Below are positions 32,987 to 57,621 of a stretch of 64,000 nucleotides of DNA, piece by piece. Position 1 is the stretch's first letter. Each line of letters opens with the position of its first letter. This DNA is from Microglena sp. YARC (lineage: Eukaryota; Chlorophyta; Chlorophyceae; Chlamydomonadales; Chlamydomonadaceae), in NCBI GenBank assembly GCA_022414725.1, contig CM039462.1, forward strand, positions 113,601,813-113,665,812, written 5' to 3'. A model generated the notes under the pieces. The model made no database searches. It was not told the DNA's origin and saw only the letters and a list, made by a program, of their open reading frames with translations. The position numbers and the translations under genes are program-made.

Positions 32987-34000
32987 GGACGGACAAATGG
33001 GTAACCCTGGGGGCTCACGCCCCCCCAGAAGGGGGGGCCGGCTCTGCCAAATAGCTTGGAGTACTAGACCAGTGTAATGAGGCAGTCCCAGAGTTATAAT
33101 ACGGATTTGGGCCTTGACGTATAGTATCAGCATGCCCGATGTGCAGGCTTAACATTTTAGCAGCCCCAGTCGCGTACCTCAAATTGTAACGTCAGGCGTT
33201 GTGTGTAGGTCTCCACGTCCTTGCGCAGACTCGAGCACACAAGCCTGCAGATCTGTCGAGTCTCGGAGCACAAGAGATGGGCGTCTACGTCGAGATTAGC
33301 GTCCCTTATTACATTACATTACATTACATTACATGTTAAAGTCTACTTGACACCGCGAGGGTGTATGAGACTCCGTGCTTTAAACAAAAAGAAAAAGCAC
33401 CCACAAAGCAAAAAACCCCATTACATCAGGGGTGTGTCGAGGACAAACAAACCAAGCTCCCAACCACCTTATAAGAATCAACCTGAGCGTACTGCAGAGG
33501 GCGGCTTCCTCCTCGCACTTGGGCTTGGACATTCCTGATTATTGAACACCTGGCGTTTTCATTGGAATCTAATGTCAGATTTGGCAAGATAATGTCAGAT
33601 TTGGCAAGATAAAGCTGCCACTGCTGTAACTGGTGGAATTCAAGCTGATTATCCAGGGGGTGACGAGTGCAGCTGCAAATTAATGGAACGGGTTTACAAG
33701 CTCGCAACAAGTCGACAACTTTTTGCATTTGGGGGTCAAATGCTTGTCAGCAGAGGTTTTCAATTATAATGACCAAAAATCCTAAAGGAGCATCAGCTAT
33801 TAGGAAAACACTGGGGGGTTAAAAACAGGGGGTCAAATGCGTGTTGTAATTTCGAACAATGAAATCATTCTGCGAAAGATTGGCAGAACGAGTCATATGC
33901 AGCATCGCAAGCCACAAGGGAAAATGGCCGAGAGTCTTGGCAACCTAGAACCTTCACTTGGAATGGAGCCGACCGAATTATTAGTAATGAGACCCACACA
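32987..34000. other. Repeat-poor spacer, no gene recognised
   Basis: Contains a GC hairpin (GGGGGCTC...GCCCCCCC near 33010-33040), a short ATTAC run (33309-33333) and an exact tandem duplication of AATGTCAGATTTGGCAAGAT near 33570-33611. No supported coding region. Confidence 0.35.
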
Positions 34001-34140
34001 CACCACACCACACCACACCACACCCACACCACACCACAACACAACACCACACACACCAACCAACACCAACACCAACAACAACAACAAACAAACAACAACA
34101 ACAAATAGCAAACAACAACAACAACAACAACAACAACAAT
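34001..34140. repeat. ACACC and CAA microsatellites
   Basis: Runs of CACAC/CACCACACC (34001-34060) followed by AACAACAAC (34070-34138). Confidence 0.9.
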
Positions 34141-34299
34141 TCCTGAAGCCTTATTCTTTGATGGCTCAGAGTAGGTATCAAAGAAATGCCTCGCCGGTGT
34201 TTTTCTTTCGTTCTTTCTTTTTTTCTTTCTTTTAATTTGCGGTTCGCTATTTGTGAGTTGAAGCCAGCATTTGCCAGCAGGGAAATGCTAGGGTTGCTG

Positions 34300-34600
34300 C
34301 GCCCTACTTGCCGACTGCACGACTGCACCCGGGGGGAGGGAGCTCCAGTGAACGAGGTATCCAGCCGATCTAAGGCCATTTACTAATTCAACATGCTGGG
34401 CGTGTTTAGTGATAAACTTAGTAGCATGGTTGGTATCAGAGCAGTATCCAAGCTCAAGAACTCAAAGTTCTTTATCAGCCATACAGGTAGGAGAGTCTAT
34501 GTCAGGTAGGACGGCGAGGTCAGGTCTCATTTTCTTCCAGTCCTCTACAGTAAGAGTGGAGGGTCGTAGCCAGTAAGTTGTTATAGATTAATAATTACGG
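34300..34600 (+). mobile_element. LTR-retrotransposon relic with a canonical primer site
   Basis: TGGTATCAGAGC at 34431-34442 is the classical primer-binding site for initiator-Met tRNA of plant LTR elements. A typical leader (AAGAACTCAAAGTTCTT) follows, and a possible LTR end (TTAGTAGCA) precedes it. No gag or pol and no second LTR were seen, so it is a truncated element. Confidence 0.45.
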
Positions 34601-35005
34601 TAGTACACGTGACGTGAATTGACGTATGGTACGGAACAAGGGTGGCAAAATAGTTTGATTGTCAATCCAGTGATTAAATAAGAAGATATCGGATTAAACA
34701 CTTGTATTTTGATTGAACATGTGATCAAATTTGATTGTGTTGACGTTATAGAGTTACAAATACCGGTATGACACCATTCGAACTGAATCCTCTGTGTCGC
34801 TGGTATGTGTCGGGAGTCCCACCTCCTGGGGTGAAAGTCCTTTCACAACTTTTTAAAAAATGTCTGCTTCAACAGATTCGGTATGCTCTGCTACCCTCTC
34901 CATCCGACTTCTACTTCAACAGGTTGAACATCTGGTTACATTCATTGATAAGCGTGACAAGAAACGTTAAGTTAAATTATCTGCATAGCACGAACTCCGG
35001 TATAT
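34601..35005. other. Spacer 3' of the SMG9-like gene
   Basis: No recognisable feature. A short + frame from 34768 runs into the adjacent minisatellite and is not convincing as a gene. Confidence 0.35.
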
Positions 35006-35675
35006 GGTACTGTGTGTACGTGTGTATATATACGTGTATATGTGTATGCGTGTGTATATGTGTGTGCATATACGGTATGCGTGTATATGTGTGTGTATGT
35101 GTGTGTATATACGGTATGCGTGTATATGTGTGTGTGTATGTGTGTGTATATACGGTATGCGTGTATATATGTGTGTGTATATACGGTATGCGTGTGTGTA
35201 TGTGTGTGTATATACAGTATGCGTGTATGTGTGTGTATATACGGTATGCGTGTATATATATGTGTGTATATACGATATGCGTGTGTGTATGTGTGTGTGT
35301 ATATACGGTATGCGTGTGTGTGTATGTGTATATACGGTGTGCGTGTATATGTGTGTGTATATACGGTATGCGTGTATATATGCGTGTGTATATACGGTAT
35401 GCGTGTGTGTGTGTATGTGTGTGTATATACGGTATGCGTGTGTGTGTGTATGTGTATATACGGTATGCGTGTATATGTGTGTGTATATACGGTATGCGCG
35501 TATATATGCGTGTGTATATACGGTATGCGTGTGTGTGTGTGTGTGTATGTGTGTGCACATACGGTATGCGTGTGTGTGTGTGTATGTGTGTGTATGTGTG
35601 TGTATGTGTGTGTATATACGGTATGCGTGTATATGTGTGTGTATATACGGTATGCTCTACGTGTGTGTGTGTGTG
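35006..35675. repeat. TG/TA-rich minisatellite
   Basis: About 18 units of 28-40 bp built from TATATACGGTATGCGTGTAT and GTGTGTGTA. Long Cys/Val/Tyr frames and their Thr/His complements are artefacts. It begins about 20 nt past the SMG9-like stop codon and so probably lies in the 3' UTR. Confidence 0.9.
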
Positions 35676-35692
35676 TGAGCACAAGCAGGTGA

Positions 35693-49190
<13,498 letters not shown>

Positions 49191-50030
49191 GCTGGCTGGA
49201 GAGAGCGAAGCCTAGGTCTACGAGCACCGAACGTTATGATGTGGATGGGTGGATGGATGGATGGATGGACGGACGGATGAATGGGTGAATAAATAAATGA
49301 GCGATCGAATGAATGAATAAAAAGGCGGTCGATTGAATGAAACGCTAGTCTTCGGTCGACTCCGGCCTGCGTCACGACCTGGGCAGGGGCAGGGGCAGGG
49401 GCCCCTGCCCGCCCTTGCCCGCCCCCTGCCCCAGGCCCTGCCCGCCCCATGCCCCTGGTTCACGACCAGAGATCTCGGAGTGTACGATAATCGGTCCCGT
49501 GCGAACGGAAAATAGTTTAAATTTTGAACTTGAACTTGAACTTGAACTCAAACTTAAACTTGGACTTGGACTTGAACTCGAACTTGAACTTGAACTTGAA
49601 CTTGAACTTGTCTCTAGGGTCTTGTTAGGCAAATATGAATCTGAAAGCACGAAATATGTCTCTACAAATGTGGTATCACTATAGGTGGCCCTCTGATATG
49701 TGAGACTTTTGCCCACGCAATGCGCGATGACACACCTTTTTTTATTGAAGTACCGTAGCTAAGTGATGATAATGGCATTGTTTTGTGTGCATATTAATCT
49801 GTTTTACAGCTTTTCAAATTAAATCCCGGACAAACGAAGTCGGCAGCAGGAAACAAAATAAACTAAACCACCAACAAAGCAAGGGATTCATAATAATGGG
49901 GAGAGAACAATGCCTCAATTGGTCCAAAACAATGGTGTAACCAATACCCCCTCTCTCTTTCTCTCCCTCCTTGCCTTGATTGAGTCCTCGCTTGCCACCC
50001 TGCTTTGAGATCCCCTTCGACTGTGGGACA
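49191..50030. other. Intergenic region with simple repeats
   Basis: ATGG/ATGA repeats (49235-49320), an inverted GGGGCAGGGGCAGGGG / CCCCTGCCCG cluster (49380-49450), and CTTGAA hexanucleotides (49520-49612) of the same kind as in intron 1 of the Erf4-like gene. It probably contains the SMG9 promoter. Confidence 0.6.
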
Positions 50031-50039
50031 GCTAGCTGC

Positions 50040-50285
50040 CTGAATCACCGAGTGGTGGGTTGGGTTGGGGTTGGGGTTGGGGTGGGGTTGGGGTTGGGTT
50101 GGGGTGGGTTTGGGGTTTGGGTTTTTGGGTTTGGGTTGGGGTTGGGGGTTGGGGTTTGGGGATTGGGGTTGGGTTGGGGGTTGGGGTTGGGGGTTGGGGT
50201 TGGGGGTTGGGGTTGGCGGGGGGGTGGGGGGGGGGTGGGGAGGTTGGGGGTTGGGGGTTTGGGTGGGTGGGGGGGGGGGGGGCAT
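50040..50285. repeat. GGGGTTGGGGTT-type G-rich repeat
   Basis: Irregular GGGTTGGGGTTG repeats with high G-quadruplex potential on the + strand. Confidence 0.9.
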
Positions 50286-50615
50286 GAAGCAAGCCAGTCT
50301 GGCAATGAGCCTGAGCCCTGCCTTGGTGAGGCTGCCTTGTCTACCAGGGAAACCCACCCACCCGTGCGCGAATACTAGCCGGTGACGAAATGAATCTGTC
50401 TGATCAACAAAAATCATATTAGGGGCCGCATGAGGCTCCTGCCTACAGCCTTCGCAGGTTTTGCGCAACAGCAAGTAACGGCACGAAGCACCATGGGCCG
50501 AAACACGTTGGCTGGCCACTTTCAGACCGAAACCTAGGAGGGTCAGATGATCAGAAGGCCGGGAAATGAGTTTCTGGGGGGGAGCTGGTCGAAAGCGACG
50601 AAGATTTGTTTGCAA
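50286..50615 (-). CDS. Hypothetical minus-strand ORF
   Basis: About 110 codons starting MQTNLRRFRPAPPQ, ordinary composition with scattered Cys, ending in the repeat. No family recognised. It could be an upstream exon of the SMG9 side, a separate small gene, or chance. Confidence 0.2.
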
Positions 50616-51141
50616 CCTCGATTAATCGAAGCTCGCGAGAAGCTGTTCCGAAAGGTTCCTCGCCCTTGTGGGATTAAGGATGGCCCCGAAACCAAAGGCA
50701 GGCCCGGATCAGATACGCAGGTGGCAACCGAAGCGAGTTAGTTACGAGACCGCTGGCTGACGTGTCGTCACGAGGCGTTTCTAAACCCCTCTCACACTTA
50801 TCACTCATCACTCATCACTCAACAAGTGGCGCTTGAAACGAGTGAGAGTGGCACTTTCTTCCGATATAAAGCATTGCAACCACTGTTACATCCCTAAACT
50901 TGCGCGACTTACTCCAATCCCCCACACGCTCAACACAAGTCGAATCGAACCCCATAAGCAGCCTGCCCCCCCAGCATCTACAATACAACTCGCGCGACTC
51001 CCAGCAAGAACCGTACATTGCTACAACTAGATTGCAACTCGCGCAGTAAAACACCATCTGAACCGAACAGCCATCTAGCGGCGCGTCAATCTATCCACAG
51101 CCAGCCTCGTCTTCTTTGGTTCAAGCTCCAAGCTCGTCAGC
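50616..51141 (+). other. Presumed promoter and 5' UTR of the Erf4-like gene
   Basis: Unique sequence with an ATCACTC repeat (50798-50820). No TATA box was recognised with confidence. Confidence 0.4.
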
Positions 51142-53969
51142 ATGGACCCCATTACGGGAGCTCCGACACAGGGCGGTCTGGCTCCAGGCCAGATAAACCC
51201 GTACAATGGACAGATCTACATGGGGGGAGACCCCTTCGCTCCAATGAACTCCTCGGTCCCCATGTCGGCCCCCTTCGGCTCCACCATGCCCAGCTCTCAC
51301 GACCGCAACAGGCAGCAGCGTCGTGACTACGGAGCCGGGATGGCCATGGCCACCCCTCCCATCACCCAGACCGGCAACATCACCACCGTGCCCCTCATGC
51401 TGCAGAAGCAGGGCAGCCACTTCCAATTCTCAAGTCAATACTATTTTCCTAGCTCTAAACTTTAACTCTAACTTGAACATGAACTTCAACTTCAACATGA
51501 AATTGAAATTGATCCTGAACTTGAACTTGAACTCAAACTTGAACTTGATCTTAAACTTGAACTTGAACGTGAGCTTGGGCTTGGACTAGGACTTGAACTC
51601 GGACTTGAACTTGAACTCGGACTTGAACTTGGACTTGAACTTGGACTTGAACTCGGACCTAAACTTGAACTTGAACTTGAACTTGGACTTTGACTTGAAC
51701 CTAAACCTGAACTTTACCTGGAACTTGGACTTGAACTTTGCAGGTCAATACTCCCTGGCTCTAACGGGAAAGTTGGAGAGGCACGAGTACGATGCCATTG
51801 TCGCCGAGCTGAATGCCGCAGCAAAGGAACATGGTCCCTCCATCAATGGCTTTAGCTATGTCCTCATGTGCCTCCCGTGCACAGGAATCTGCACCATGCT
51901 GTACATGAAGAACAAGGTATGCAGACTTGGACCTGACGGTCGACTTTTTGTTTGAGAGGATTTTGACCCCAGAAGGTGGTCAATATCTCATGCAGGCATA
52001 CATCTATACTGCATATGTAGTAGGGCTGTCACATGTAGATCATGTATTCATGTATATACATGCATGCTCATGTGCTTCCCATGCACGGGGATCTGCACCA
52101 TGTTTTACATGAAGAACAAGGTAGACAGACTTGGACCTGACGGTCGACTTTTTGTTTGAAAGGATTTTCCACCCCAGAAGGTGGTCAATATCTAATGCAG
52201 GCATATTTATATATTTGACATATGTCGTAGGGCTGTCATATATATATATACATGCATGCTCATGTGCCTCTCGTGCACGGTTAACTTCTGGTAACGATCA
52301 GGAACTTGGTGTCCTTCAAGGTTGGGCTCAAGGTAGAGATCTGGTTAGGCAGCCTGAAGGGCCGGACCGGGGAGTTCGGGGGGCAGGCCCGAGATTCAAG
52401 TCTCATGGTAGCAGAAGGTTTGGCAAAAACAGGGTGCCAGGTATCTATATAGGGTTTAGGGTTTAGGGTTTGGGTTATATAACTGAATATACATGTTAAG
52501 CTGTGAAAGGTATTTCACCCCAGGAGGTGGGTCTCCTGACACAAACCAGCGGAACTGAGGATTCAAGTTGAAAGGCGTTGCCACTCCTACGACGGAGTAG
52601 GCTTACTTAGGGTCGGCGGAAGATACCGACCCTCGACCAAACGAACATTCACCATTACCCCTGAACATATTAAGCTGTGGTTTTAGGGTTTAGGGTTTAG
52701 GGTTTAGGGTTTAGGGTCACCATTACCCCTAAACACATTAAGCTATGGTTTTATCACACTGCCATATGATCAGCTTAAGAATTACCATTAAAGCAAATGT
52801 AGGGAGATGCTTAGAAGCTGTACTAGAAGGAGCAGCTTAGAAGCTCACCCCCCCCCACACACACACCCACCCCACCCCACCCCACCCAGCAACCGCCCAC
52901 CCAATCAGCCCCACCCCACACCCACACCAGTGGTGATGATTACCATACGCCAGCTTAAGTATTGGCAAGATTAAGTATTGGAAAATGTCATTTTACCCCT
53001 AAAAGTGGGTCTCAGAAAAGCATGGCAAAACTAGCTTGGCAAAGGGGTCTATGGCTTTGACTGACTCAAGTTCAGACCTGAAATCCAGTTGGCAAAGGGT
53101 CTTTTTGCTTACATGTCATTGTTACATTTCCTAGACACATGTTTACGGAGTAGCCTGACGAAGCTGTGAAACCATGTACCTATTCAAATCAGGAGCATTA
53201 AACTTGCTAGGGCTTTGGAGCCAGACCGGTACATGGCTCCAGCCAGTTCAAGGTCAAGGTCAAGTACGTGTTCACCAAGTAGTCTGCCCTAGCTTGCTGA
53301 AAATAAAACCATGTAGCAATTCAAATCAGGGACATTTAACTTGCTAGGGCTTCAGTAGACAGCTCAGTACATGGCTTCAGCCAGCTGAAGTGCTGGAGCC
53401 ATGTACAAAAAAGAAAATGATAGACTGTCATGAGGGGATGGGAATCATGGACCCTTTTTTCTTTAGAGCTACGAGTTCTTTTTCCAGCACACGGGGAATT
53501 GTATGTGCCCATCTGTTCCATGAGAGAGGTTAACAAATTCAAACCGGTGCAAACTGCAAAGTACCATGGTAACCGTAACTTGGCAAAAGCCAGCCACCTG
53601 GAGTGGTCTCAAGCTGGATCCCTAATCCGGTTTGGCAAAGGGTCGTTTGCCAAACTGTTGGCCAATACTTAAGGCGCGTACAGTACATGACTGTATGGCA
53701 CCATTCATAATTAAAACTGATTATATTTTTATTTATGAATTTGGTTTGCCCTTGTTCCCTTGCAGTTTCACGGCCCCATGATAAAAGCACTGGAAGCAAG
53801 CTGCCAATACCTCAACAAACAGCACAACGGCCGCATCAATCTCCGCCTTATAGCTAACAGCACCTATGAGTATGTGCGGATTGACATGGAAGTGTACGCT
53901 CAAGAAGACCCTGCCATCGCCCTTGCCTACCCTGCCCACCCTACAGGCACCCTCGGACAGTTTATGTAG
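51142..53969 (+). CDS. Erf4/Golgin-A7-like protein (palmitoyltransferase subunit)
   Basis: Three exons, 51142-51433, 51744-51916 and 53766-53969, join in frame to 222 residues with a TAG stop. The N-terminal 85 residues are Gly/Pro/Met-rich and probably disordered. From HFQFSSQYSLALTGKLERHEYDAIVAELN on, the protein follows the Erf4/GOLGA7 pattern: a Phe/Tyr strand, ER.E(Y/F)...V..LN, then a Cys-rich hydrophobic turn (CLPCTGIC), then a helix (ASCQYLNKQHN) and a final strand ending in YVRIDMEVYAQED. This family stabilises DHHC palmitoyltransferases at Golgi/ER membranes. The substrate is unknown. Intron 1 is flanked by the direct repeat GTCAATACT; intron 2 contains copies of the exon 2 tail. 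Confidence 0.65.
51434..51743 (+). repeat. Intron 1 of the Erf4-like gene: (AACTTG)n between 9-nt direct repeats
   Basis: Donor GTCAATACT at 51434, acceptor TTTGCAG at 51743, after which exon 2 begins with the same GTCAATACT. The body is an imperfect AACTTG/GACTTG hexanucleotide array. Confidence 0.85.
51917..52290 (+). repeat. Donor-side copies of Erf4-like exon 2 tail
   Basis: 52068-52230 repeats TGCACGGGGATCTGCACCAT, ACATGAAGAACAAG, the donor GTA(T/G) and about 100 nt of intron (ACTTGGACCTGACGGTCGAC, CCCCAGAAGGTGGTCAATAT). A third, shorter piece (CATGTGCCTCTCGTGCACGG) is at 52259-52280. Confidence 0.9.
52440..52740 (+). repeat. Interstitial TTTAGGG repeats in intron 2
   Basis: AGGGTTTAGGGTTTAGGG at 52450-52472 and again at 52682-52715, the second followed by a copy of CACCATTACCCCT(G/A)AACA(T/C)ATTAAGC. 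Confidence 0.85.
52950..53672. mobile_element. MITE-like dispersed repeat, copy 2 (inverted relative to 2936-3478)
   Basis: Begins CTTAAGTATTGGC and ends GCCAATACTTAAGG, a terminal inverted repeat with TTAA at both ends. Contains two related sub-blocks (GTAGCCTGACGAAGCTG / GTAGTCTGCCCTAGCTT; ATTCAAATCAGG.GCATT). Inserted in intron 2 of the Erf4-like gene. Longer than the copy at 3 kb. Confidence 0.7.
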
Positions 53970-53989
53970 TGTATGCCAGGGATACTCCT

Positions 53990-54115
53990 TGACACGATTT
54001 ATCCCGGGGATGCCAGGGATATCCCGGGAATGCCGGGGATATCCCGGGGATGCCGGGGATATCCCGGGGATCCCGGGGATATCCCGGGGATCCCAGGGAT
54101 GCCAGGGATACTCCT
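53990..54115 (+). repeat. Palindromic 18 bp-type repeat
   Basis: About seven copies of GGGGATATCCCGGGGATGCC and variants; each contains the palindrome ATATCCCGGGGAT. It starts within about 30 nt of the Erf4-like stop, so it probably lies in the 3' UTR. Confidence 0.9.
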
Positions 54116-54690
54116 TGCCCGATTATTCCTGTTTATTCCCGTTTTAGTCCATCGGGCTCCCATGTGTGCGAAACGTTTCCAGATATCAGATCTCTTGGGG
54201 GAGCATCGGGCAACCACGATATTAAACATTTCTGTATTGTACATGCTTGGCCTGAGCATCTGGCTGCCACGATTATAAATGTTTCCTGATTGAAGGGAAG
54301 GTGATGGAAGTTACAAGGAAGTTGGTGAGAAGCCGGAGGAACCCAGAGGAAGCTGGACAGTTAGGGTAAACATGGTTGTACCTGCAACCCTAACCCTGAA
54401 GTATGATTTCGATGGGTATACAAATAGACGCGCGTCCGATTCAGCCGTTCTTCTGAGATAATTGTATATCTCAGAGTCAACGGCGAAGCTTTGCCTCATT
54501 TCTCATTTCTCATTTCTGTCCTTTTCGGCCATCCATTCATCCCATCGAATGTCCAAGACTTGAAGATTACAGGTGCTTGACTTGGGCATCGGACAGCCCG
54601 ATGATAAACGTTTTGACACTACGAACATCGGCTGGCATCGTGCGCTGGTCACCAACAGTTATCTCCAGGTCCTCTTGGCCATGCAGCCTA
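54116..54690. other. Spacer with a short dispersed repeat
   Basis: The motif GGGCATC.G.CAGCCCGAT.ATAAACGTTT occurs at 54580-54615 and, diverged, at 54195-54285; more copies are at 55680-55815. No gene seen. Confidence 0.45.
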
Positions 54691-54815
54691 CCCCCAATGG
54701 ATCATGTTGGCAAAGATTGCCCTCACGATGGCGGGGGGATCTGTTGAGGAGGAGCGGTCCTTCTTGACGATGAATTCCTGAAGTCCCTGAACAAGAACAG
54801 GTTGGATCTTGCCCG
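54691..54815 (+). pseudogene. hAT transposase C-terminal fragment
   Basis: Reads AKIALTMAGGSVEEERSF, then after a frameshift EFLKSLNKNRLDLAR, which resembles the hAT dimerisation motif (small residues, then E.ERSFS..K....RNRL). There is a frame change near 54770. No zinc finger or DDE part nearby; a decayed remnant. Confidence 0.5.
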
Positions 54816-55026
54816 ATACTTCACCGTCTCCCAGGCTATTTCGGGCTATTTCAGGCTACTTCAGGCTTTTCATCGATCCTCGCACGTTAATTCACCGTCT
54901 CCCAGGCTATTTCAGGCTATGAGGAGCATCTGAACCGGACAGTGTGGTGCTTCTCTATGCGGGGCTTGTTCCCCAGCGTTACCTTCAACTTCAAGGAAGC
55001 CTTCAACCACTGGACTGCACTGTTTT

Positions 55027-55223
55027 CTTTTCGGCTACTGGTACTAGCAGCAGCTTCTAGGCAGCTCCCCTGACTGGCTATTCAGCCAAAGTTAATGCAG
55101 CCCAGAATTTCTGTAAGCTGACAGAAATCGCTGCCCAGAACAGTCAAAATCTTGGGGCTTAGACCAGTGACTGGCTGTCTGGCTCAGGGCGCTGCCAAGA
55201 AGCTGCTGCTCATAGCTGAAAAT
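55027..55223. mobile_element. MITE of the AGCTTCTAGGCAGCT family, copy b
   Basis: TTTTCGGCTACTGG...GCAGCTTCTAGGCAGCTCCC at the left, CGCTGCCAAGAAGCTGCTGC and AGCTGAAAAT at the right, inverted relative to each other. Confidence 0.7.
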
Positions 55224-56240
55224 AAAAACTGGTACATATGGACAGAGTGGATGGAAAAAAGTGCATGAAAAAGTGCTTGCGACGCCACGTGATGGAGTAG
55301 ACCTCCAATTGACCCTCACGTTCTCCGGGGTTGCATAACTTACATAACTAGGGGTGACATCATTTAAGGTGTTAGTTGATATCCTGTTCATATCGTCCAT
55401 ACCCATGTGGTTGTTCATATCCTGTTCATATCTTTCATATCCATGTGGTTCTTCGTATCCATGTCATACCACTGTCATCATTTTTGACTAATTGATCTGG
55501 GTTGAAGTGTGCCATTTTTGCCTAGTTGACTTGGGTTCACATATGCCATTTTTTGACTAGTTGACATGGTTTCAAGTGTGCCATGTTTTTAGAAGTTGAT
55601 CTGGGTTCAATTTTGTGTGCAGGAATGCCAACTTTCGAATGTAAGGGTAAGCGCAGCCCAATACTCGAAACGGGCAGGCAAAACAGCAGCCCGATTGTAA
55701 ACGTTTTCAATATCCAAATGTTACACCTGGGCATAGTGCAGCCCGATTAAAAACATTTCTTCCATCCCAAATGTTACGCCTGGCATCATGCAGCCCGATT
55801 TTGAACGTGTATGGCAAAATCATTTGGAATGTCACTAGGGTACGCATGAACAATATCTGCCCTATAGGAGTTATAGGCTTATAGCCTATAGAAGCTATGA
55901 GCATTTGCAGATTGACATGGAAGTGTACGCTCAAGAAGCCACTGTAGGCTGAAGAAGCCACTGTACGCTCAAGAAGCCATTGCATGCTCGAGAAGCCACT
56001 GCACGTTCAAGAAGCCACCACATGCTCAAGAAGCCACTGCACGTTCAAGAAGCCACCGTACTCTCAAGAAGCCACCCCTGGAAGCTGATATGATCAGCTT
56101 TATAGTGATACTGAAATATTTGGGTTTGGCCCAGTGACAGTCTCAAGACGCTGCCTTGGAGCTGGTGCTGGTATCGAAAAGAATCACAGTGGGATAAAAA
56201 GGACACAAATGTGATGTCCATGCACCTTCGATAGTTACTT
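55224..56240. other. Repeat-rich spacer without a gene
   Basis: Near-repeats of ATATCCATGTGG and TTGACTAGTTGA..TGGGTT (55380-55600), three CAGCCCGATT..AAACGTTT copies (55685-55815), and eight 20-21 bp units of CTCAAGAAGCCACTG (55930-56080). Confidence 0.6.
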
Positions 56241-56249
56241 AGTTAGTTG

Positions 56250-56465
56250 TTACAGACCACGGGTAGACCAAATAGGCGAAATAGGCCCAACCATGACCTG
56301 AGGGGCTATAACGAAAAAGCACTGATGAAATGAACCCCAAACAATCGTTATACCGATGGGGGCCAAGACTTCGTCCTACAGTGAAAATTTAACCTGCTAG
56401 GACATACACGAGTAGAAGTAGTCACAACACAACCCCGGTCAACAATGGTACTGCAGGGGGGGGGG
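56250..56465 (+). repeat. Dispersed repeat family Z, copy 3
   Basis: TTACAGACCACGGGTAGACC ...CAACCATGACCTGAGGGGCT ...AAAAAGCACTGATG ...ACACGAGTAGAAGTAG... GGTACTGCAGGGGGG, in the same order as 40089-40370. Confidence 0.7.
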
Positions 56466-56596
56466 GGACTTGGAATTGTAAGACGGTGAGCAGCCCAGAG
56501 TTGACTGGAAAACCATGTAACCATTCAATCTGACCCAATCCAACAAAAGCACTCTACAGTCCATGCCAATGAAAATAAAAACCACTCGAGCAGTGC

Positions 56597-57250
56597 TTTT
56601 CAGCAGCAGCTTCTAGGCAGCTCACCTGACTGGCTATTCAGCGTAGTGCACCAGGAATCCCACACAATCAGCTGCTCAGAACTCAGTGTTTCATTTTTCG
56701 ACGATGCGTCGCCATTCCGTCGCCATTCCGTAGAATGCTACGCCCCCCGGACCCCCCGATATTGGGACGCGCTGCCCCCCGACCCCACCAGGCTCCGCGC
56801 TTCGTGCTCTGCCATGCAATGGCTACGCAACTTTCCTGGAATCAGGGTTGAGTAGCCCATGTAGCTACTCAAGCAGGACTACAGAAATCTGAAATAAAAA
56901 ACACTGGCTCAGAACTGCTGGAATACTTCGATATAGCTTCGTGGCTGGCTCAGGGAGCTGCCTAGCAGCTGCTTAGAAAAGCCGAAAATAAAGGCACTGA
57001 ACTCAAGCCACTCTCTCCTATAAGTTATCTATCTCTCACTCACTGTATTTCTTTTAGGATGGCAGCACCAGCTTCTAGGCAGCTCCCTGAGACTGCTACT
57101 GGGCCAAAACCGGAGATTCCAGGGGCACTGGAAAGCTGACGATATCAGCTTTCAGGTGCCTAGGTTGCTTAAGGATTGGATGAAGAGAGAGCCCAGGGAG
57201 CTGCCTAGAAGCTGCTGCTCGTATTTAGCTGAATAGAAAAAATATGCTCT
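56597..57250. mobile_element. MITE family AGCTTCTAGGCAGCT, copies c-e
   Basis: A left half at 56597-56642, a right half at 56936-56990 and a full copy at 57051-57247 (ACCAGCTTCTAGGCAGCTCC ... GGGAGCTGCCTAGAAGCTGC ...AGCTGAATAGAAA). The two halves could be one copy split by about 290 bp of inserted DNA, which holds a short meaningless frame. Confidence 0.65.
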
Positions 57251-57505
57251 CACTCAGTCCTTGTCACTACCAAGGACCACTGAGCCTCCCACACCCACCC
57301 AGAGGTGGTAGCACTGTCAATAACTGTACACAAGCACCACCACCAGTGCACCAGCACCAGCAACTTCACTCTTAACAACGACAAACCAGCACTCTTGAGG
57401 TACTTGCGCTTAGCCCAGTGGCTGGCTTGGGGAGCTGCCTTGAATTGGCCCAGTGGCTAGCTGATGGAGCGGTCTACATAAAGCTTGGAATAAAAAAGTG
57501 TCTCT
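57251..57505 (-). other. 3' flank of NTRC
   Basis: CACCAG-rich stretch (57330-57365) and another MITE-like tail (GGCCCAGTGGCTAGCTGATG). Probably 3' UTR. Confidence 0.4.
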
Positions 57506-57621
57506 CTACTTGACCAGGAGCTCGCTCAGCATGGCCCGATATTCGCTCTTCATCTTCACTCCAGGCAGGTTCTTCACCAAATCCTGGTCCTTGAACAGCT
57601 GCAGGGTGGGGGTTCCGTTCA
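57506..57621 (-). CDS. NTRC: NTRC terminal exon
   Basis: Acceptor CTTGCCGCAG|TG, stop TAG at 57508-57506. Encodes the cis-Pro loop (NGTPTLQLF) and last helix ([15 protein letters not shown]) of the thioredoxin fold. Confidence 0.85.

Noticed and set aside
32812..33054. GRSV / PTDR repeat proteins
   Set aside because: Direct translation of the GGTC tetranucleotide array.
35006..35675. Long Cys/Val/Tyr and Thr/His open frames on both strands
   Set aside because: They arise from GT/TA minisatellite whose units avoid stops; every frame is open and none has a non-repetitive domain.
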